Shown one piece after another: positions 16,528 to 24,773 of a stretch of DNA of 64,000 nt. The position numbers were made by a program, and so were the translations under genes. The stretch covers positions 2,356,001 through 2,420,000 of the forward strand of contig NZ_FXUY01000001.1 in assembly GCF_900182985.1 (NCBI RefSeq), written 5' to 3'. The notes beneath the pieces are model-generated. The model was not told the origin of the DNA. It was given only the letters and a program-made list of their open reading frames with translations, and did no database searches. Positions within the stretch are counted from its first letter, which is position 1. The number at the start of each line of letters is the position of its first letter. The DNA is from Pseudomonas helmanticensis. Its GTDB lineage: Bacteria; Pseudomonadota; Gammaproteobacteria; Pseudomonadales; Pseudomonadaceae.

Positions 16528-17694
16528 TCAGGCCGCTTCATCCAACTGCGCCTGGCGCACCACCGCCGCCAATCGCTTCAACCCTTCATCCAGTCGCGCC
16601 GGATCGATGTGGCTGAAATTCAAACGCAAATGCCCATGATGTTTATCCGGCTCCGGAAAGAACGGCTCCCCCGGCATAAACGCCACGTCATTGGCCAGCG
16701 CCTCATTCAATAGCGTTCGCGTATCCAGCGGTTGCTTCAACGTCAGCCAGAAAAACAACCCACCCTGCGGCGTTTCCCAATCCGCCAGATCCGCAAAATG
16801 CGTTTCCAGTGCCGATTGAAACGTATCCCGACGCTGGCGATAGAACCCACGCAACTCACTCAAGTGCTGCTGATATTTCTCCGTGCCAATCCATTGCAAC
16901 GCCTGCCACTGGCCGATGCGGTTGGTGTGCAGATCCGCTGATTGCTTGAGCTTGAGCAGGTGCGGAAACAGATCCGGGCTGGCGATCAGGTAGCCGATGC
17001 GCAGACCTGGCAGCAAGGTTTTCGACACGGTGCCGGTGTAGATCCAGCTCGCCTTCTTCAGACGCCCGGCAATCGGTTTGGCGCTGCCACCATCGAAAGT
17101 CAGCTCGCGGTAAGGCTCGTCTTCGATCAGGGTTACGCCGAATTCATCAAGCAATGCCGCAACGGCTGCACGTTTGGCTTCGCTGTATCGCACGGCTGAC
17201 GGGTTTTGAAAGGTCGGGATCAAGTAGATGAACGCCGGACGGTGTTGTTCCAGGCGGCTGCGCAATTGCACCAGATTCGGGCCGTCGGACTCTTGCGGCA
17301 CGGTCAGGCAATCGGCGCCGAACAGCTGGAAGATTTGCAGGGCGGCGAGATAGGTCGGCGCTTCGAGCAGAATTTCCGTGCCCTTGTCGATGTACAACTT
17401 GGCTGCCAGATCGAGGGTCTGCTGGGAGCCGCTGACCACCAATACCTGACTCTCCTCACAGTCCAGACCCAGCGCCCTCGCCTCCGCCGCCAACGCTTCG
17501 CGCAACGCCGGCTCGCCTTCGCTCATGCCGTATTGACCGAGCGCCAGCGGCATGTCGGCCCACTCGACTTTCGGCAGCATCGCTTCGGCGGGCAAGCCGC
17601 CGGCGAACGACATCACCTCAGGGCGCTGGGCGGCGGCGAGGATTTCACGGATCAGAGAACTTTTAAGGCGCGAGACACGTTCGGAAAAAGCCAT
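16528..17694 (-). CDS. PLP-dependent class I/II aminotransferase (MocR-catalytic/LysN-like)
   Basis: A 388-residue fold-type I aminotransferase. The Schiff-base lysine lies in YTGTVSKTLLPGLRIGY; the PLP phosphate site is VVSGSQQTLDL and the aspartate is in LIEDEPYREL. Overall it resembles 2-aminoadipate/aromatic aminotransferases (LysN-like). ATG 17694 is chosen over an upstream TTG. It is transcribed divergently from a MarR-type regulator, with one GTCAA-N5-TTGAC palindrome 35 bases upstream of the start, so that regulator probably controls it. Substrate unknown. Confidence 0.88.
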   Translation of the reverse strand: MAFSERVSRLKSSLIREILAAAQRPEVMSFAGGLPAEAMLPKVEWADMPLALGQYGMSEGEPALREALAAEARALGLDCEESQVLVVSGSQQTLDLAAKLYIDKGTEILLEAPTYLAALQIFQLFGADCLTVPQESDGPNLVQLRSRLEQHRPAFIYLIPTFQNPSAVRYSEAKRAAVAALLDEFGVTLIEDEPYRELTFDGGSAKPIAGRLKKASWIYTGTVSKTLLPGLRIGYLIASPDLFPHLLKLKQSADLHTNRIGQWQALQWIGTEKYQQHLSELRGFYRQRRDTFQSALETHFADLADWETPQGGLFFWLTLKQPLDTRTLLNEALANDVAFMPGEPFFPEPDKHHGHLRLNFSHIDPARLDEGLKRLAAVVRQAQLDEAA

Positions 17695-17728
17695 GGAGGT
17701 CACCGGTAGCGAGGCGGATGAAAAATGA

Positions 17729-17743
17729 GTCAAACTGGTTGAC
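17729..17743. promoter_or_regulatory. Candidate MarR-family operator 1
   Basis: GTCAA-ACTGG-TTGAC, a perfect five-base inverted repeat in the aminotransferase/marR divergent promoter. An identical palindrome lies 42 bases away. Confidence 0.6.
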
Positions 17744-17770
17744 TGAAATTACGCCAGCTTGAGCGAGTAC

Positions 17771-17785
17771 GTCAATATGCTTGAC
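17771..17785. promoter_or_regulatory. Candidate MarR-family operator 2
   Basis: GTCAA-TATGC-TTGAC has the same arms as operator 1. It covers the ATG at 17777, the likely start of the regulator gene, which would suit autorepression. Confidence 0.6.
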
Positions 17786-18223
17786 CTTAAAAACCCATCC
17801 AGTCAGCAGCAGGCGATGGAAGCATTTTTCTTCGGCTACCAGGCATTCACCGCCAAGGCTGACGAAATGCTCGAGCGCCGTGGATTGTCGCGGGTGCATC
17901 AGCGCATTGTGTTTTTCATCGCCCGTTATCCAAATTTGAGCGTGAAGGAATTGCTGGAATTGCTCGGTGTGAGCAAGCAGGCGCTGAACATGCCGTTGCG
18001 GCAGTTGCAGGAAATGCATCTGGTCGACAGCGTCGCGTCGGAGGCAGACAAGCGTAAGCGGCTGCTGGCGTTGACGGCGGAGGGCGCGAAGTTTGAACAG
18101 GCGTTGCGGCGTGAGCAGGTGAAGTTGCTGGAGCGGGTGTTTGCCGAGGCTGGGGAGGCGGCGGTGAATGGCTGGTTGGCGGTGAATTTGGCGTTGGGGA
18201 AAAGTCAGACAGTTCTCGAATGA
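17777..18223 (+). CDS. MarR-family transcriptional regulator
   Basis: A 148-residue winged-helix regulator. The recognition region is LSVKELLELLGVSKQALNMP and the wing contains the family DKRKRLLALTAEG motif. Helical ends provide dimerisation. A start at TTG 17759 (six residues longer) is possible; the ATG at 17777 is embedded in a palindrome. It is divergent from the aminotransferase gene, and the twin palindromes suggest it represses both. Ligand unknown, perhaps an amino acid or derivative. Confidence 0.88.
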   Translation: MLDLKNPSSQQQAMEAFFFGYQAFTAKADEMLERRGLSRVHQRIVFFIARYPNLSVKELLELLGVSKQALNMPLRQLQEMHLVDSVASEADKRKRLLALTAEGAKFEQALRREQVKLLERVFAEAGEAAVNGWLAVNLALGKSQTVLE

Positions 18224-18238
18224 CTGTTCGGGCCTCAT

Positions 18239-18328
18239 CGCTGGCAAGCCAGCTCCCACAATGATCGCGGGAGTACACAGATACAAAGAAACCCACGAAT
18301 CCTGTGGGAGCGGGCTTGCTCGCGAAGA
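18239..18328. repeat. REP-type palindrome, family B (divergent)
   Basis: CGCTGGCAAGCCAGCTCCCA is paired loosely with TGTGGGAGCGGGCTTGCTCG; the arms have diverged and the centre is about 45 bases. Confidence 0.75.
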
Positions 18329-18398
18329 AGTCCGAACAGACGATATATCCCTATCGATGGAACTTTCGTAAACAAAACCAAAAACAATATTTGCTTTA

Positions 18399-18410
18399 TT
18401 TGTACACAAA
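18399..18410. promoter_or_regulatory. Candidate purine-regulon operator
   Basis: TTTGTACACAAA, an inverted repeat TTTGT-N2-ACAAA 129 bases before the permease start. Close relatives occur at the uraH and puuE promoters. Confidence 0.55.
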
Positions 18411-18539
18411 AGCATAATCCACAGCGTGCGAGTTCCTGACCGCATGGTCAACAAATTCGCGTATGCCTCAAAGGGCCGCTGCCACCCCTCATGGGTCCGG
18501 CCCTGGAAATAACAATAAAACTCTTGAGGAGTACTCGCT

Positions 18540-19889
18540 GTGGAAAGCCGCAAATCCGAAGCATCGACGCTGGATCTCTCGCCGCCATTACAAAATGGCT
18601 TGCTGGAGCGCTTGTTTAAACTCAGCTTGCATGGCACCACGGTGAAGACCGAGCTGATTGCCGGTCTGACAACCTTCATCACCATGGCTTACATCATCTT
18701 CGTCAACCCGAACATCATGGCCGATGCCGGGATTGACCACGGTGCAGCCTTCGTCGCCACCTGTATCGCCGCTGCGCTGGGCTGCCTGTTGATGGGCCTG
18801 TACGCCAACTGGCCAGTTGGTCTGGCACCGGGCATGGGCCTCAACGCATTTTTCACTTACACCGTGGTCGGCACCATGGGCTACAACTGGGAAACCGCGC
18901 TTGGTGCGGTGTTTGTCTCGGGTGTGCTGTTCATGATCCTGACGTTCTCGCGGATTCGCGAGTGGCTGCTCAACAGTATTCCGGTCAGCCTGCGTTTTGC
19001 GATGGGTGCTGGTGTCGGGCTGTTCCTCGGCTTGATCGGCCTGAAAACCGCGGGCATCGTCGTCGATAGCCCGGCGACCCTGATCAAACTCGGCTCCCTG
19101 CGCGAGCCTGGCCCGCTGCTCGCCGCCATCTGCTTCCTGATGATCGCAATCCTCAGCTACCACAAAGTCTTCGGCGCGATCCTCATCAGCATCATCACCG
19201 TGACCCTCGCCGGTTGGGGTCTGGGCATCGTGCATTACGAAGGGATCATGTCGACGCCGCCAAGTCTGGCGCCGACCTTCATGGCGATGAATGTCGCGGG
19301 CGTGTTCAACGTCAGCATGATCAGCGTGGTCCTGGCCTTCCTCTTTGTGCACATGTTTGACACCGCCGGCACCCTGATGGGTGTTGCTCAGCGCGCCAAT
19401 CTGGTCAACGCTGACGGCCGTATCGAAAACCTCTCCCGCGCGATGAAAGCCGACAGTGCGTCCAGCGTATTCGGCGCTGTTGTCGGTGTTCCGCCGGTTA
19501 CCAGTTATGTAGAAAGTGCTGCCGGCGTGGCCGCAGGTGGTCGGACTGGTCTTACCGCAGTCACCGTAGGTGTGCTATTTATAGCGGCAATGTTTTTCGC
19601 ACCGCTGGCCGGCATGATTCCCGCTTACGCCACCGCCGGTGCACTGATCTACGTAGCGATGCTGATGATGGGCGGCATGGCCCACATCGAGTGGGACGAA
19701 GCCACTGATGCCATTCCGGCGATCGTCACCGCCATCATGATGCCGCTGACTTTCTCGGTCGCCGACGGTATCGCGCTGGGCTTCATCACTTATGTGGCAT
19801 TGAAGGCCGGTACCGGCAAGTACAAGGAAATTTCCGTCAGCCTGTGGGTGCTCTGCGCGATCTTCATCGCCAAGTTCATCTTCCTGTAA
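18540..19889 (+). CDS. NCS2-family purine permease, AzgA type (adenine/guanine/hypoxanthine)
   Basis: A 449-residue inner-membrane symporter with about 12-14 helices. The LHGTTVKTELIAGLTTFITM start, PVGLAPGMGLNAFFTY and HMFDTAGTLMGVAQRAN segments and VPPVTSYVESAAGVAAGGRT signature identify the AzgA/GhxP/AdeP branch (guanine, hypoxanthine or adenine with protons). GTG 18540 is preceded by GAGGAG. A TTGT-N2-ACAA-type site upstream and the purine-catabolism genes 1-8 kb downstream fit uptake of purine bases for degradation or salvage. Exact base specificity is not readable. Confidence 0.92.
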   Translation: MESRKSEASTLDLSPPLQNGLLERLFKLSLHGTTVKTELIAGLTTFITMAYIIFVNPNIMADAGIDHGAAFVATCIAAALGCLLMGLYANWPVGLAPGMGLNAFFTYTVVGTMGYNWETALGAVFVSGVLFMILTFSRIREWLLNSIPVSLRFAMGAGVGLFLGLIGLKTAGIVVDSPATLIKLGSLREPGPLLAAICFLMIAILSYHKVFGAILISIITVTLAGWGLGIVHYEGIMSTPPSLAPTFMAMNVAGVFNVSMISVVLAFLFVHMFDTAGTLMGVAQRANLVNADGRIENLSRAMKADSASSVFGAVVGVPPVTSYVESAAGVAAGGRTGLTAVTVGVLFIAAMFFAPLAGMIPAYATAGALIYVAMLMMGGMAHIEWDEATDAIPAIVTAIMMPLTFSVADGIALGFITYVALKAGTGKYKEISVSLWVLCAIFIAKFIFL

Positions 19890-19916
19890 ACGCTACGCGG
19901 TTCAGGTTTCAAAACA

Positions 19917-19943
19917 GCCTCACCCTCGCGGGTGGGGCTTTTG
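19917..19943 (+). terminator. Rho-independent terminator of the permease gene
   Basis: Stem GCCTCACCC / GGGTGGGGC with loop TCGC and a short T tail. Confidence 0.75.
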
Positions 19944-19979
19944 TGCATTTTTCAGTACAACAAAAAAAGGAGGAAAGTG

Positions 19980-20606
19980 ATGAGTCTGGAAACCTGGCTG
20001 CTGTTCAGCGGCGCTGCATTGGTGGTGATCCTCATTCCGGGGCCACTGTCGTTGTTGATGATCAGCAACAGTCTGAATTACGGTTTGCGCCGCTCTTACC
20101 CGGCGTTTCTCGGTGGCGTGATTGCCTCGATCTGCCTGCTCAGTGCCTCGGCGCTGGGGCTCGGTGCGTTGCTGCTGGCGTCGGAGCAGTTGTTCAGCGC
20201 GCTGAAAATCGTCGGTGCGCTGTACCTGTTCTACCTCGCCTGGCAGAGCTGGCAGCAATCACGTCAACCGTCGGTGGGCGCAGAAGTGCCTCAGGCGGCA
20301 CCGACTCCGCGCTTTCGCACCTTGTTTGGGCGCGCGTTTGTGTTGGGCGCGAGTAATCCGAAGGACATCCTCTTCTTTGCTGCGTTTCTGCCGCAGTTTC
20401 TCAGCGCGCAGCAGCCGTTCCTGCCGCAGTTGCTGATCATGATTGCGACCTGGGTGGTGCTCGATCTGTGCTGCAAACTGGCCTATGGGCTGGGCGCGCA
20501 TGGCGCGGCGCGGTATCTGCGCAGTGGCAAGGGACAGAGCTGGTTTAACCGCATCAGTGCCGGGTTGTTCAGTGGCGCGGGTGCTGCCTCCCTGCTGAGC
20601 CGTTAA
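19980..20606 (+). CDS. LysE/RhtB-family amino acid exporter
   Basis: A 208-residue inner-membrane protein with about six helices. The IPGPLSLLMISNSLNYGLRR segment is the family signature, and NPKDILFFAAFLPQF is the conserved second-half loop. A strong AAGGAGG precedes ATG 19980. Such proteins export amino acids or homoserine lactones; substrate unknown. It lies between the permease terminator and a repeat, so is probably transcribed alone. Confidence 0.9.
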   Translation: MSLETWLLFSGAALVVILIPGPLSLLMISNSLNYGLRRSYPAFLGGVIASICLLSASALGLGALLLASEQLFSALKIVGALYLFYLAWQSWQQSRQPSVGAEVPQAAPTPRFRTLFGRAFVLGASNPKDILFFAAFLPQFLSAQQPFLPQLLIMIATWVVLDLCCKLAYGLGAHGAARYLRSGKGQSWFNRISAGLFSGAGAASLLSR

Positions 20607-20610
20607 AGAG

Positions 20611-20690
20611 CAAAAGATCGCAGCCTGCGGCAACTCCTACATGGGATTGCACTTCAATCTGTAGGAGCTGCCGCAGGCTGCGATCTTTTG
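20611..20690. repeat. REP-type palindrome, family A (inward arms)
   Basis: CAAAAGATCGCAGCCTGCGG and its complement face inward across the gap between the convergent LysE and uraH genes. Confidence 0.9.
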
Positions 20691-20789
20691 ACTTTAGGGC
20701 AGGCGAAAAAAAGCCCGCAGTGTGAGCGGGCGAAAGACCAAAGAAGCTATATGCGCAGTCGCTTCCCGGTGGGGGCAGCTGCTTGGGGG

Positions 20790-21143
20790 TCAGCTGCCCC
20801 GGTACGTGGAATAGCTGTACGGCGAAATCAGCAACGGCACATGGTAGTGATCCTGTTCGGCAGAGATGCCGAAGCGCAGCACAACCACGTCCAGAAATGC
20901 CGGTTCCGGCAACTGAACGCCACGGGCGCGGTAGTAATCGCCCGCATGGAACTGAACCTGATAAACCCCGGTACGGTAGTCATCGCCTTGCAGCAGCGGT
21001 GCATCGACCCGGCCATCGCTGTTGGTAATCGCACTGGCGACCAATTCCAGTTGCGAGCCTTCAACGCGGTACAGCTCGACCTTGATCGAACTGCCCGGGC
21101 AACCGTGTGCAGCGTCCAAAACGTGTGTTGTCAAACGTCCCAT
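20790..21143 (-). CDS. uraH: 5-hydroxyisourate hydrolase
   Basis: Hydrolyses 5-hydroxyisourate to OHCU, the second step of urate breakdown. The 117-residue transthyretin-like protein has LTTHVLDAAHGCPGSSIKV at its start, the central DGRVDAPLL motif, HYHVPLLISPYSYSTYRGS and the diagnostic C-terminal YRGS. ATG 21143 is chosen; the longer frame lacks a ribosome site. No N-terminal export signal remains, so it is cytosolic. It diverges from puuE across a 421-base region with two operator-like sites. Confidence 0.95.
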   Translation of the reverse strand: MGRLTTHVLDAAHGCPGSSIKVELYRVEGSQLELVASAITNSDGRVDAPLLQGDDYRTGVYQVQFHAGDYYRARGVQLPEPAFLDVVVLRFGISAEQDHYHVPLLISPYSYSTYRGS

Positions 21144-21274
21144 TGATTCTGCGCGCCTGCCTGCGTGGAAGCAGTCAGACCTCGCGCCTCCCGAAGTCAG
21201 TTGAAAAGGAGACCGCACCGATTCGGAGCACGAAAAGCTGCGGCGAGCGATTGATTAAGACACTTTTCAAAAAA

Positions 21275-21286
21275 ATTGTACACAAT
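21275..21286. promoter_or_regulatory. Candidate purine-regulon operator (uraH side)
   Basis: ATTGTACACAAT, inverted repeat ATTGT-N2-ACAAT, 132 bases upstream of the uraH start. Confidence 0.55.
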
Positions 21287-21389
21287 AAAAACGACATTTT
21301 TTCCTGCACCCCCGTCATCCGGGCCTTTACCCGCGATCTGCCAGCACAGCGCCTGAACATTGAACCTTCAATCCATTAGCTGACCGGTC

Positions 21390-21405
21390 AGGCAGGTTTC
21401 TTGCA
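21390..21405 (+). promoter_or_regulatory. Weak sigma-54-like element upstream of puuE
   Basis: AGGCAGGTTTCTTGCA has GG-N10-GC spacing and a perfect TTGCA half, but two mismatches in the -24 half. It is 160 bases before puuE. Confidence 0.3.
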
Positions 21406-21480
21406 GGCTCACGCCATTAGCAGTAAAAGATGACAGTCGGTGAAAAATGCGAAAATTCAGGCTTACAAAGTGCGATTAAA

Positions 21481-21492
21481 GTTGTATACAAT
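21481..21492. promoter_or_regulatory. Candidate purine-regulon operator (puuE side)
   Basis: GTTGTATACAAT contains the perfect palindrome TTGTATACAA, 73 bases before the puuE start. Confidence 0.6.
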
Positions 21493-21564
21493 CAGCCCAT
21501 CGCTGTGACGCCAGCCTGCCAGGCCGCCACACACATCTGTCAACGAATAAGAAGGAAGACTGCA

Positions 21565-22491
21565 GTGAGCGCTGACTACCCACGCGACCTGATCGGTTAC
21601 GGCAGTAACCCTCCTCACCCACACTGGCCGGGCAATGCCCGTATCGCCCTGTCGTTCGTACTCAATTACGAAGAAGGCGGCGAGCGCAACATTTTGCACG
21701 GCGACAAAGAATCCGAAGCCTTCCTGTCTGAAATGGTTGCTGCCCAGCCGCTGCAAGGCGCGCGCAACATGAGCATGGAATCGCTTTACGAGTATGGCAG
21801 CCGTGCCGGCGTCTGGCGGATCCTGAAACTGTTCAAGGAATTCGACATTCCGCTGACCATCTTCGCCGTCGCCATGGCCGCTCAGCGCCACCCGGACGTG
21901 ATCCGCGCGATGGTCGATGCCGGCCACGAGATCTGCAGCCACGGCTACCGCTGGATCGACTACCAGTACATGGACGAAGCGCAGGAACGCGAGCACATGC
22001 TCGAAGCGATCCGCGTCCTCACCGAAATTACCGGCGAGCGCCCACTGGGCTGGTACACCGGCCGCACCGGCCCGAACACCCGTCGCCTGGTCATGGAAGA
22101 AGGTGGTTTCCTCTACGACTGCGACACCTACGACGACGACCTGCCCTACTGGGAACCGAACAACCCGACCGGCAAGCCGCATCTGGTGATCCCGTACACC
22201 CTCGACACCAACGACATGCGCTTCACGCAAGTGCAGGGTTTCAACAAGGGTGACGACTTCTTCGAATACCTCAAAGACGCGTTCGACGTGCTCTACGCCG
22301 AAGGTGCCGAAGCGCCGAAGATGCTCTCGATCGGTCTGCACTGCCGCCTGATCGGCCGTCCGGGTCGCATCGCTTCGCTCAAACGCTTTATCGAATACGC
22401 CAAAAGTCATGAACAGGTGTGGTTCAGCCGTCGCGTCGACATCGCGCGCCACTGGCACGAAACCCAGCCGTACCAAGAGGCCGCCAAATGA
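21565..22491 (+). CDS. puuE: Allantoinase PuuE (polysaccharide deacetylase fold)
   Basis: Hydrolyses allantoin to allantoate. The 308-residue protein belongs to the polysaccharide-deacetylase-like allantoinases, not the amidohydrolase AllB type. Visible are the N-terminal YPRDLIGYGSNPPHPHWPG, the SFVLNYEEGGERNILHGD segment, the metal-site ICSHGYRWIDYQ and GWYTGRTGPNTRRL. GTG 21565 with AAGGA upstream is preferred over the longer frame to 21430. Its stop overlaps the uraD ATG (ATGA). It begins the plus-strand run puuE-uraD-alc-allA-puuD. Confidence 0.95.
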   Translation: MSADYPRDLIGYGSNPPHPHWPGNARIALSFVLNYEEGGERNILHGDKESEAFLSEMVAAQPLQGARNMSMESLYEYGSRAGVWRILKLFKEFDIPLTIFAVAMAAQRHPDVIRAMVDAGHEICSHGYRWIDYQYMDEAQEREHMLEAIRVLTEITGERPLGWYTGRTGPNTRRLVMEEGGFLYDCDTYDDDLPYWEPNNPTGKPHLVIPYTLDTNDMRFTQVQGFNKGDDFFEYLKDAFDVLYAEGAEAPKMLSIGLHCRLIGRPGRIASLKRFIEYAKSHEQVWFSRRVDIARHWHETQPYQEAAK

Positions 22492-23003
22492 GCCGCTTTC
22501 AAACCCTGCAACCGTCGACCCTGAGCCGCGACGCTTTCGTCAACGCTTTCGCCGACATCTACGAACATTCGCCATGGGTGGCCGAGAAGGCCTACGACCT
22601 GGGCGTGGACGCTTCGATCGACGAGATCGAAACCCTGCACCAGCGCATGAGCGACATCCTGTTGAGCGCCGATCACGCCAGTCAGCTGGCACTGATCAAC
22701 GCTCACCCGGACCTGGCCGGCAAAGCGGCCGTCCAGGGCCAACTGACCGAAGCCAGCACCAATGAACAAGCTGGCGCCGGTATTCACCAATGCACGGCCG
22801 AAGAGTTCCAGCGCTTCACCGAGCTGAACGACGCCTACAAAGCCAAGTTCAAGTTTCCCTTCATCATGGCGGTAAAAGGCAGCAACCGGCATCAGATCCT
22901 CGCGGCGTTCGAAACGCGCATTCACAACTCGGTCGACACCGAATTCAAATGCGCGCTGGCGGAGATCAACAAGATTGCCCTGTTCCGTTTACTGACTCTT
23001 TAG
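22488..23003 (+). CDS. uraD: OHCU decarboxylase
   Basis: Decarboxylates 2-oxo-4-hydroxy-4-carboxy-5-ureidoimidazoline to S-allantoin. The 171-residue helical protein has the INAHPDLAGKAA motif with the catalytic histidine, the AGIHQCTAEEFQRFTELNDAY segment and KFPFIMAVKG. It overlaps puuE by four bases, so the two are translationally coupled. It is the product-side partner of UraH, whose gene is divergent. Confidence 0.96.
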   Translation: MSRFQTLQPSTLSRDAFVNAFADIYEHSPWVAEKAYDLGVDASIDEIETLHQRMSDILLSADHASQLALINAHPDLAGKAAVQGQLTEASTNEQAGAGIHQCTAEEFQRFTELNDAYKAKFKFPFIMAVKGSNRHQILAAFETRIHNSVDTEFKCALAEINKIALFRLLTL

Positions 23004-23090
23004 CAAGCCTGACCCGAGTACATCAAACGCGGAGAGTACCCAGGGTCTTGCAAGCATCCCCAGCCAACTTATTAAAGGCAGACAAGAAGA

Positions 23091-24086
23091 ATGAAAGCTT
23101 ACGCCGTACCTTTCGAGAAGTTCGTCAACCTGGCCGATGCCCGTCTGGGCACCAAAATCATCTCGGTCACCGATGACTGGTTCGCAGACGCCAATCGTCT
23201 GTTCCAACCGACCCCGGCCGTATGGAAGGAGGGCGTGTTCGATGACAACGGCAAGTGGATGGACGGCTGGGAATCGCGCCGCAAGCGCTTCGAAGGCTTC
23301 GACAGCGCAGTGATCCGTCTGGGCGTACCGGGCTCGATCAAAGGCGTGGACATCGACACTTCATTCTTCACCGGCAACTTCCCGCCATCGGCCTCGCTGG
23401 AAGCGTGCTTCCTGGCCTCGGGCGAGCCGGACGAAAACACCCAGTGGACTGAAGTGCTGTCGGCCGTCGAGCTGCAGGGCAACAGCCACCACTACCACGA
23501 AATCAGCAACGACAAAGCGTTCAGCCACCTGCGCTTCAACATCTACCCGGACGGCGGTGTTGCCCGTCTGCGTGTGTACGGTGTTCCGCATCGCGACTGG
23601 TCGGCCGTTGGCGACAACGAGCAAGTCGATCTGGCAGCAGCCCTCAACGGTGGCCGCGCCCTCGCCTGCTCCGACGAACACTTCGGCCGCATGAGCAACA
23701 TTCTCAACCCGGGCCGTGGCATCAACATGGGCGACGGCTGGGAAACTGCACGTCGTCGTACGCCAGGCAATGACTGGGTCATCGTCGCGCTGGGCCACCC
23801 GGGCGAGATCGAGAAGATCGTCGTCGACACCCTGCACTTCAAAGGCAACTACCCGGACACTTGCTCGATTCAGGGCGCGTTCGTCAAGGGCGGAACTGAC
23901 AGCCAGATCGAAACCCAGTCGCTGTTCTGGCGCGATCTGCTGCCAAGCCAGAAGCTGGAAATGCACGCCGAGCACACCTTCGTCGAGCAGATCAAGGCAC
24001 TGGGCCCGATCACCCACATCCGCCTGAACGTGTTCCCGGACGGTGGTGTAAGCCGCCTGCGCGTACTGGGCAAGGTCGCTAAATAA
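23091..24086 (+). CDS. alc: Allantoicase
   Basis: Hydrolyses allantoate to ureidoglycolate and urea. The 331-residue protein shows the typical duplicated jelly-roll architecture: each half contains a W..RR....D/WVI..LG..G.I..V..DT..F.GN.P repeat ([10 protein letters not shown], then [20 protein letters not shown]) and a [19 protein letters not shown] or [19 protein letters not shown] end. ATG 23091 lies 87 bases after uraD. A REP element separates it from allA. Confidence 0.96.
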   Translation: MKAYAVPFEKFVNLADARLGTKIISVTDDWFADANRLFQPTPAVWKEGVFDDNGKWMDGWESRRKRFEGFDSAVIRLGVPGSIKGVDIDTSFFTGNFPPSASLEACFLASGEPDENTQWTEVLSAVELQGNSHHYHEISNDKAFSHLRFNIYPDGGVARLRVYGVPHRDWSAVGDNEQVDLAAALNGGRALACSDEHFGRMSNILNPGRGINMGDGWETARRRTPGNDWVIVALGHPGEIEKIVVDTLHFKGNYPDTCSIQGAFVKGGTDSQIETQSLFWRDLLPSQKLEMHAEHTFVEQIKALGPITHIRLNVFPDGGVSRLRVLGKVAK

Positions 24087-24095
24087 CACTGAGCC

Positions 24096-24174
24096 TGTAG
24101 GAGCTGCCGCAGGCTGCGATCTTTTGATCTTAAAAACAAAGTCAAAAGATCGCAGGCTTCGCCAGCTCCTACAG
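24096..24174. repeat. REP-type palindrome, family A (outward arms)
   Basis: TGTAGGAGCTGCCGCAGGCT against the changed partner CGCAGGCTTCGCCAGCTCCT. It lies inside the purine run between alc and allA. Confidence 0.9.
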
Positions 24175-24218
24175 AGTAATGCAGTGAACAGACAACGAAT
24201 TCGGATAAGAAGAACAGC

Positions 24219-24722
24219 ATGCGCACACTAACGATTGAACCGCTGAGCAAAGAAGCCTTCGCCCCTTTCGGTGACGTCATCGAAACCGACGGCAGCGATC
24301 ACTTCATGATCAACAACGGTTCGACCATGCGCTTCCATAAACTGGCGACGGTCGAAACCGCTCAGCCTGAGGACAACGCGATCATCAGCATCTTCCGCGC
24401 CGACGCGCAGGACATGCCGCTGACCGTTTGCATGCTGGAACGCCATCCGCTGGGCAGCCAGGCTTTCATACCGCTGCTCGGCAACCCCTTTCTGATCGTG
24501 GTCGCGCCAATTGGCGATGAACCTGTATCAGGCTTGGTCCGCGCCTTCGTCACCAACGGCAGGCAGGGCATTAATTACCATCGCGGCGTTTGGCACCATC
24601 CGGTGCTGACGATCGAAAAGCGGGATGACTTCCTGGTGGTTGATCGCAGTGGCACAGGCAATAACTGCGATGAGCATTTTTTCAAAGAGGATGAGCGTTT
24701 GATCCTCGCCCCCCACCAATAA
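24219..24722 (+). CDS. allA: Ureidoglycolate lyase
   Basis: Splits ureidoglycolate into glyoxylate and urea, the final step of this pathway. The 167-residue cupin-like protein has the N-terminal LTIEPLSKEAFAPFGDVIET, the central LERHPLGSQAFIPL and the GVWHHPVL metal-region motif. GAAG precedes ATG 24219. Urease, needed for the released urea, is not in the window. Confidence 0.95.
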   Translation: MRTLTIEPLSKEAFAPFGDVIETDGSDHFMINNGSTMRFHKLATVETAQPEDNAIISIFRADAQDMPLTVCMLERHPLGSQAFIPLLGNPFLIVVAPIGDEPVSGLVRAFVTNGRQGINYHRGVWHHPVLTIEKRDDFLVVDRSGTGNNCDEHFFKEDERLILAPHQ

Positions 24723-24773
24723 GAGAAGGTCTGATCACTCGACAACAAGAGTGACAGGCGAGAGGTAAAGACT

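Larger units (their letters stand above)
18224..18539. other. Intergenic region upstream of the AzgA-type permease
   Basis: 316 bases. The left third is a family-B repeat; the right part is AT-rich and holds a TTTGT-AC-ACAAA site at 18399. No credible gene. Confidence 0.7.
21144..21564. other. Divergent uraH/puuE promoter region
   Basis: 421 bases, AT-rich for this genome. It holds ATTGTACACAAT at 21275, a sigma-54-like element at 21390 and GTTGTATACAAT at 21481. No gene supported. Confidence 0.7.

Noticed and set aside
17694..17733. Longer aminotransferase start at TTG 17733
   Set aside because: It would place the start inside operator 1 and has no ribosome site; ATG 17694 fits the family N-terminus.
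21463..22476. 337-codon minus-strand frame opposite puuE
   Set aside because: Valine-rich shadow of the allantoinase gene and without a start signal.
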